Shown: in pieces, positions 6,202 through 9,988 of the stretch | How positions within the stretch are numbered: position 1 is the stretch's first letter | How the letters are laid out: every line of letters starts with the position of its first letter | Assembly (NCBI GenBank): GCA_001800015.1 | Contig: MGUO01000027.1 | Span: 1 to 9,988, forward strand | Origin: Elusimicrobia bacterium RIFCSPHIGHO2_02_FULL_57_9 | GTDB lineage: Bacteria > Elusimicrobiota > Elusimicrobia > UBA1565 > UBA9628 | Reading direction: 5' to 3' | DNA length: 9,988 nt | The notes under the pieces: model-generated | What the model was told of the DNA's origin: nothing | Database searches by the model: none | Seen by the model: only the letters and a program-made list of their open reading frames with translations | Translations under genes and position numbers: made by a program

Positions 6202-6973
6202 ACGCTCCATGCTTAAAATGTCCTTAGCCTTAGGCCGGCGCGCCCTTTTCTCGCCCGCCCAGGCCGCCCGGGAAGCGCGCAAAGAGGAAAACCTGCGGCC
6301 CGCCCTCTATTTATACTCGGCGTTTCTGCTGGGCTATATGCTGTTTTTCTGGATTAAGCCCGCGAATTTCCCGGATACCGGGGCGGCTTTGCCGGGTGAA
6401 AGCCAGAGCCTGTTGTTTTGGCTTAAAGTCATGATCTGGCAGCCGCCTTTGGAGGCGGCGTGGATACTCTTCTTAATGGGATTTATCGTTTGGTTTAGGT
6501 CAGGAGGCTTGCCCCTGCGCCTGGCCGCGGCGACGGCTTGGACAGCCCTGCCTTTTATTTTGATGGCGGCCTATGTTCAGAAAGGCGGGATTCCTAAATG
6601 GGCGTTCGGCGCCGCTGCAACCGCGGCCTTCGCGCTATTCTACCCGCTTCTAAGAAAGGCGCCGGCGCGCGACTTAAAGCCCGTCATCACCTTCATGCTC
6701 AGCATCAATGTCATCGGGCTTGTTTTGCTCGCTCCCATGAGCGCGGTGGTGCTCATCGGGCATTCGGGGTTTTTCAATTTCTCCCAGATCGTGGGAGGCT
6801 TATGGATATTGGGGGTGGGGACGTTGGGGCTGCGCGAACTGACCGGATTGCGTCTGCCGCGCGCCTTTATGTCGCTTCTTTTCTCCATGTTTTTCCAAGT
6901 GGCTTTCGCTTTTACCTTGCATCTGCTGGGCCTGGTGCCCAAGGAAATATTAAAGGCCCTGCTTTATGCCTAA
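6185..6973 (+). CDS. Polytopic membrane protein, Yip1-like
   Basis: This 262-residue protein has a cytoplasmic-looking basic N-terminus (about 1-38, with [23 protein letters not shown]) and then six or seven hydrophobic segments, roughly at 39-57, 85-104, 113-132, 138-155, 167-192, 201-216 and 227-250. The pattern of a short amphipathic N-terminus with an 'FSP' motif followed by five or more helices resembles bacterial Yip1-domain proteins, but I cannot confirm this without a profile search, and I recognise no catalytic motif. The function is unknown. The start used (6185) overlaps the MFS stop by 17 bp; a second in-frame ATG at 6194 overlaps by eight and is equally possible, and neither has a good ribosome binding site. 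The end overlaps mnmG by eight bases, so coupled translation is likely. Confidence 0.75.
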   Translation: MPAMSKRSMLKMSLALGRRALFSPAQAAREARKEENLRPALYLYSAFLLGYMLFFWIKPANFPDTGAALPGESQSLLFWLKVMIWQPPLEAAWILFLMGFIVWFRSGGLPLRLAAATAWTALPFILMAAYVQKGGIPKWAFGAAATAAFALFYPLLRKAPARDLKPVITFMLSINVIGLVLLAPMSAVVLIGHSGFFNFSQIVGGLWILGVGTLGLRELTGLRLPRAFMSLLFSMFFQVAFAFTLHLLGLVPKEILKALLYA

Positions 6974-8708
6974 ATACGACGTGATCGTGGTGGGAGCTGG
7001 CCATGCCGGGACCGAGGCGGCCTTAGCGGCCGCCCGCATGGGCTGCTCGGTGCTGCTTTTAACCCAAAACTTAGACACCATCGGCGCGATGTCTTGCAAT
7101 CCCTCCATCGGCGGGGTGGCCAAGGGGCAGCTCGTGCGCGAGTTGGACGCCTTGGGGGGGGAAATGGCCCGCAACACCGACCGCTCCGGGCTTCAGTTCA
7201 AGATGCTCAACACCAGCAAGGGCCAGGCCGTGCATTCCCCGCGCGCGCAATGCGACAAAAAGCTGTATCAGTTCACCATGAAGGAAACCATCGAGTCGCA
7301 GGAAAACCTGGAAAGCCGCCAGGATGAAGCCGCGGAGCTATGGCTGGAGGGAGTCAGCTTGCGCGGCGTGGAAAGCAAGAGGGGCCTGCGTTATGAGTCG
7401 CGCGCCGTGATCCTGACCACCGGCACCTTTTTAAACGGGCTGGCCCATATCGGGCTTAAAGCCTTCCCTTCCGGCCGCTCCGGGGATGCGCCGTCTTTGC
7501 AGCTCTCAACGGGACTGCGCGAACTCGGTTTTGAAGTAGGGCGGATGAAAACAGGCACCCCGATGCGGCTGCATTCGCGCTCCATTGACTTCTCGAAATG
7601 CGACCGCCAGGACAGCGACGACCCTCCCATGCCCTTTTCTCACTTTACTGAACGCATCGATAACCCGCTGCTTGCCTGCTATATCGCCTACACCAATCAC
7701 GCCACGCATGAAATCATCCGAAACAGCCTCAACCGTTCCCCGCTTTACTGCGGCGTGATTAAATCCATCGGTCCCCGTTACTGCCCCTCGGTGGAGGACA
7801 AAGTCGTGAAGTTCCCCCATAAGGAACGCCACCAAATTTTTCTGGAGCCCGAGGGCTATCGCACCCGGGAAATTTACGTCAACGGACTTTCCACCAGCCT
7901 GCCTGAAGACGCCCAGTTGAGCCTGGTTCGCTCCGTCGCCGGTTTGGAAAACGCGCAAATCATGCGCTTTGGCTACGCCATTGAATACGATTATTGCCCG
8001 CCGACCCAGCTGAAGCCCACCTTGGAAACGAAGCATGTCCCCGGTCTTTATTTCGCCGGACAGATCAACGGCACCACGGGATATGAAGAAGCCGGCGCCC
8101 AAGGATTCATGGCGGGAGTCAACGCCGCCTTGAAAATCAAGCAGCGGCCGCCCCTGATTCTTTCCCGCGATCAAGCCTATATCGGCGTGCTGATCGACGA
8201 TTTGGTGACCAAAGGGGTGGACGAACCCTACCGGATGTTTACTTCCCGCGCGGAGCATAGGCTGATTCTACGCTCGGATAACGCGGACCTGCGCCTTTTG
8301 GAAACAGGCCGCGCCTTGGGCTTAATCAGTGAGGAGCTTGTCGTTCGTTTTTGCCGCTACCGTTCGGCGGTAGAAGGGCGCTCTGTTCATGACGATGAAA
8401 AGCTGCGGCCCTGGTCCATGGCCAAGGCCCAAAATCAGCGTGAAATTCAGCGCAGCTACGCCGGTTATATCGCGCGCGAACAAAAAGCCGTGGCCAGGCT
8501 GCGCAAGCTCGAACACGTGCCCATCCCCGAAGATTTTGATTTCGCCTCGGTGCCCTCCCTGTCCGCGGAGTCCCGCCAGAAACTGCGAAAAGTCATGCCC
8601 CGGACCTTGGGCCAGGCCGGGCGCATTCCCGGAGTCAGCCCCTCCGACATCCAAATACTCTGGGTCTACGCCGAAAAAACGCGCAGGGATAATGCCTCCC
8701 CGGTATGA
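6966..8708 (+). CDS. mnmG: tRNA U34 modification enzyme MnmG (GidA), short form
   Basis: The 580-residue flavoprotein is the partner of MnmE in forming (c)mnm5U34 in tRNA, using FAD and NADH. The dinucleotide motif is GAGHAG (10-15). The conserved MSCNPSIGG (42-50) holds C44, and the signature [12 protein letters not shown] (269-280) holds C273, the equivalents of the two important cysteines of E. coli MnmG. The second signature, [17 protein letters not shown], starts at 364. The C-terminal helical domain carries YAGYIAREQ (498-506), VPIPEDFDF and [21 protein letters not shown]. The family is usually about 620-630 residues; the deficit lies between F462 and Y498, where about 45 residues present in E. 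coli are absent. The start has AAAGG (6952-6956) nine bases upstream and overlaps the previous gene by eight bases. The end overlaps rsmG by 17. Confidence 0.96.
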   Translation: MPKYDVIVVGAGHAGTEAALAAARMGCSVLLLTQNLDTIGAMSCNPSIGGVAKGQLVRELDALGGEMARNTDRSGLQFKMLNTSKGQAVHSPRAQCDKKLYQFTMKETIESQENLESRQDEAAELWLEGVSLRGVESKRGLRYESRAVILTTGTFLNGLAHIGLKAFPSGRSGDAPSLQLSTGLRELGFEVGRMKTGTPMRLHSRSIDFSKCDRQDSDDPPMPFSHFTERIDNPLLACYIAYTNHATHEIIRNSLNRSPLYCGVIKSIGPRYCPSVEDKVVKFPHKERHQIFLEPEGYRTREIYVNGLSTSLPEDAQLSLVRSVAGLENAQIMRFGYAIEYDYCPPTQLKPTLETKHVPGLYFAGQINGTTGYEEAGAQGFMAGVNAALKIKQRPPLILSRDQAYIGVLIDDLVTKGVDEPYRMFTSRAEHRLILRSDNADLRLLETGRALGLISEELVVRFCRYRSAVEGRSVHDDEKLRPWSMAKAQNQREIQRSYAGYIAREQKAVARLRKLEHVPIPEDFDFASVPSLSAESRQKLRKVMPRTLGQAGRIPGVSPSDIQILWVYAEKTRRDNASPV

Positions 8709-9306
8709 TTGGGCGCCGCTGCAAGCGGCCCTATCAGCGGAGCAGCGCAAACTTATCGAAGATTATCTTGACCAGCTTTTAGACTATAACGGCAAGGTTA
8801 ATCTCACCGCGCCAACCGATCCCCAAAATCTGCTGCTGCGCCACGTGGCCGACGGCTTGGCCGCGGTGAAGGTGTTGAAGGAACACCTCAGCGCGCCGGC
8901 TCCTAAAATACTTGACCTGGGTTGTGGCGGAGGGTTTATTGGCATGACGATAAAAATCGCCTGGCCTGAAGCCTCGGTGACTCTTCTGGAGTCCTTGAAA
9001 CGCAAATACGAATTCCTGAATCTTGCGGTCATGCGCTCTCGGCTCAAAGGCTTGCGCGTGCTGCAGGGCAGAGCCGCGGGACAGCCCCTCTTGGGAGAGG
9101 TGGGATTCGACGCCGTGGTTGAAAGGGCTTTGGCGCCCCTGCCCCAGGCCTTGCGCCTGGCGCTGCCCTTGACGGCCCCGGGCGGCTATTTTCTGGCTTA
9201 CCAATCAGCGCGGCCGCAACAGCCGCTGCCGGGCTTGATCAAATCTTATCCCTACCGTCTGCCGTTGGAAACCCGCGATCGCCATCTGGTTCTATTTAAA
9301 AAATAA
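8692..9306 (+). CDS. rsmG: 16S rRNA (guanine527-N7)-methyltransferase RsmG (GidB)
   Basis: The 204-residue protein methylates N7 of G527 in the 530 loop of 16S rRNA using S-adenosylmethionine; its loss gives low-level streptomycin resistance in several bacteria. The family features are YNGKVNLTA (32-40), RHVADGLA (50-57), the SAM-binding loop [12 protein letters not shown] (73-84) with E100 at the end of the next strand, and an ERAL motif (144-147). Length matches E. coli (207). The same frame stays open upstream to 8389, but the ATG at 8692 is preferred because the protein then begins at the normal position and AGGGA (8685-8689) lies just before it. The longer reading would lie wholly inside mnmG. 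mnmG-rsmG adjacency is widespread; parA/parB, which often follow, are absent here. Confidence 0.95.
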   Translation: MPPRYDWAPLQAALSAEQRKLIEDYLDQLLDYNGKVNLTAPTDPQNLLLRHVADGLAAVKVLKEHLSAPAPKILDLGCGGGFIGMTIKIAWPEASVTLLESLKRKYEFLNLAVMRSRLKGLRVLQGRAAGQPLLGEVGFDAVVERALAPLPQALRLALPLTAPGGYFLAYQSARPQQPLPGLIKSYPYRLPLETRDRHLVLFKK

Positions 9307-9357
9307 CCGGAAGACCGCCATCAACGGCACCGCGCTTAATTTATTATCATATGGGCC
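9307..9357 (+). other. Gap between rsmG and the SDR gene
   Basis: This 51-bp stretch is the longest gap in the window. Its left part is G+C-rich and holds no convincing stem-loop plus T-run, so no rho-independent terminator is supported after rsmG. Its right part turns A/T-rich (9337-9351) and looks like a promoter rather than a terminator. Confidence 0.5.
9345..9350 (+). promoter_or_regulatory. Possible -10 box of the SDR gene
   Basis: TATCAT ends seven bases before the ATG at 9358, and TATTAT at 9342-9347 is an alternative. As for acs and rpmH, the box sits where initiation would fall at or just before the start codon. No Shine-Dalgarno sequence and no good -35 hexamer are visible. Confidence 0.35.
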
Positions 9358-9988
9358 ATGGACGTGCGCGACAAGATCGCCCTGATTACGGGCGGAGCCG
9401 GCGGCATAGGCAAGTCCCTGGCCGTCCGCTTCCTGCGCGGGGGGGCCAGGGTGGCGCTTTGGGATATGAATCCGGACGAGCTCTCGTCCGCCGTCAAGGA
9501 GCTCTCGGCCGCGGGCGAAGTCCGCGGCTACGTTGTCGACATCACCGATCGCCGCAAGGTCATTTCGGCCGCGCAAGAGTTGCGACGCGATGTCGGGGAG
9601 GTGGACATCCTTGACAACAACGCGGGAATAGTCGTCGGCGGCGACTTTCTGGCTTGCCCGGAAGAGCAGCTTCTGCGGACCATGGAAGTCAACCTCCACG
9701 GCGTGATGTGGTGCACCCGGGCCTTTCTGCCCGGCATGATCCGCAAGGGCGCCGGTCACATCGTCATGATGTCGTCGGCCGCGGGGCTCTTGGGCGTGCC
9801 CGGCATGGCCGCTTACGCCGCCAGCAAGCATGCCGTCATCGGGCTGGCCGAGTCTCTGCGCCTGGAGCTTCGCGCTCAAGGCCATCGCGGTGTTAAGATC
9901 AGCATCGTCTGCCCTGGCTTCGTGAAGACCGGGATGTTCGAGGGGGCCAAGCCTCCGTTATTGACACCCTGGCTGAGCCCCGAACGCA
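9358..9988 (+). CDS. Short-chain dehydrogenase/reductase, partial (runs off right edge)
   Basis: The first 210 codons of a classical SDR are present. The NAD(P)-binding motif TGGAGGIG is at 11-18, with an Asp at 36 after the second strand that suggests NAD(H) preference. DNNAG (86-90) and the catalytic tetrad N112, S140, Y153 and K157 (YAASK) are all in place, followed by PGFVKTGMF (186-194). The sequence most resembles SDRs of the retinol/17-beta-hydroxysteroid dehydrogenase type, but the substrate cannot be told. The start at 9358 has no Shine-Dalgarno sequence; an overlapping ATG at 9351 is in another frame. All nine lysines use AAG, whereas nine of the twelve in rsmG use AAA, so its codon use differs from its neighbour. 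It is probably a separate transcription unit. Confidence 0.9.
   Translation, partial: MDVRDKIALITGGAGGIGKSLAVRFLRGGARVALWDMNPDELSSAVKELSAAGEVRGYVVDITDRRKVISAAQELRRDVGEVDILDNNAGIVVGGDFLACPEEQLLRTMEVNLHGVMWCTRAFLPGMIRKGAGHIVMMSSAAGLLGVPGMAAYAASKHAVIGLAESLRLELRAQGHRGVKISIVCPGFVKTGMFEGAKPPLLTPWLSPER

Noticed and set aside
7154..7161. Run of eight G in mnmG (also seven G at 9439-9445 in the SDR gene)
   Set aside because: Considered as a phase-variation tract, but both runs encode conserved Gly-Gly positions, both frames are intact on each side, and switching off a core tRNA modification gene this way is not supported.
7506..8258. 250-codon open frame antisense to mnmG
   Set aside because: It mirrors conserved MnmG coding sequence, has no family features and no independent start signals.
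8389..8691. N-terminal extension of the rsmG frame into mnmG
   Set aside because: The extension is Pro/Ser/Lys-rich noise from the mnmG codons in another frame; RsmG begins normally at the ATG at 8692 with a ribosome binding site.

Overview
The window is a bacterial chromosomal segment, G+C-moderate to rich by eye, and almost fully coding. The core is the conserved block rpmH-rnpA-yidD-yidC-khpB(jag)-mnmE, continued by mnmG-rsmG, which in many bacteria lies near the replication origin. YidC has a large periplasmic domain after its first membrane segment, which points to a Gram-negative (two-membrane) cell. The mixture of standard core genes, a stand-alone elongation-factor-like barrel gene and an unusually short MnmG suggests a less-studied phylum. 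Elusimicrobiota or a relative is my guess, not something the sequence proves.

Layout: (1) 1-361, minus strand, the N-terminal 120 codons of acetyl-CoA synthetase (acs), running off the left edge. (2) 362-396, a 35-bp divergent intergenic region with a -10-like box for each side, each placed so that transcription would begin at or next to the start codon. (3) 397-9306, plus strand, eleven genes in one tightly packed run: rpmH, rnpA, yidD, yidC, khpB, mnmE, a 114-aa EF-Tu-domain-2/U32-C-like protein, an MFS transporter, a Yip1-like membrane protein, mnmG and rsmG. Junctions range from 37-bp overlaps to a 22-bp gap, and I see no internal terminator, so one long operon is likely, perhaps with internal promoters. 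(4) 9307-9357, a short gap with a possible promoter. (5) 9358-9988, the first 210 codons of a short-chain dehydrogenase/reductase, running off the right edge, with codon use unlike rsmG.

Functionally the operon is about making and modifying the translation apparatus and inserting membrane proteins. L34 and RNase P protein serve ribosome and tRNA maturation, YidD/YidC serve membrane insertion, and KhpB binds RNA. MnmE and MnmG together modify the wobble uridine (U34) of tRNAs, and RsmG methylates 16S rRNA. Three genes not standard in this block sit between mnmE and mnmG: the small barrel protein, the MFS carrier and the Yip1-like protein. No intergenic stretch exceeds 51 bp, so no long non-coding region needs explaining. 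I found no tRNA, rRNA, CRISPR array, insertion sequence, DnaA-box cluster, dnaA or parA/parB in the window.

The points most worth a second look are the apparent leaderless starts of acs, rpmH and the SDR gene, the stand-alone barrel gene between the two partners of U34 modification, a glutamine in YidC where a basic residue is usual, and an internal contraction of roughly 45 residues in MnmG.
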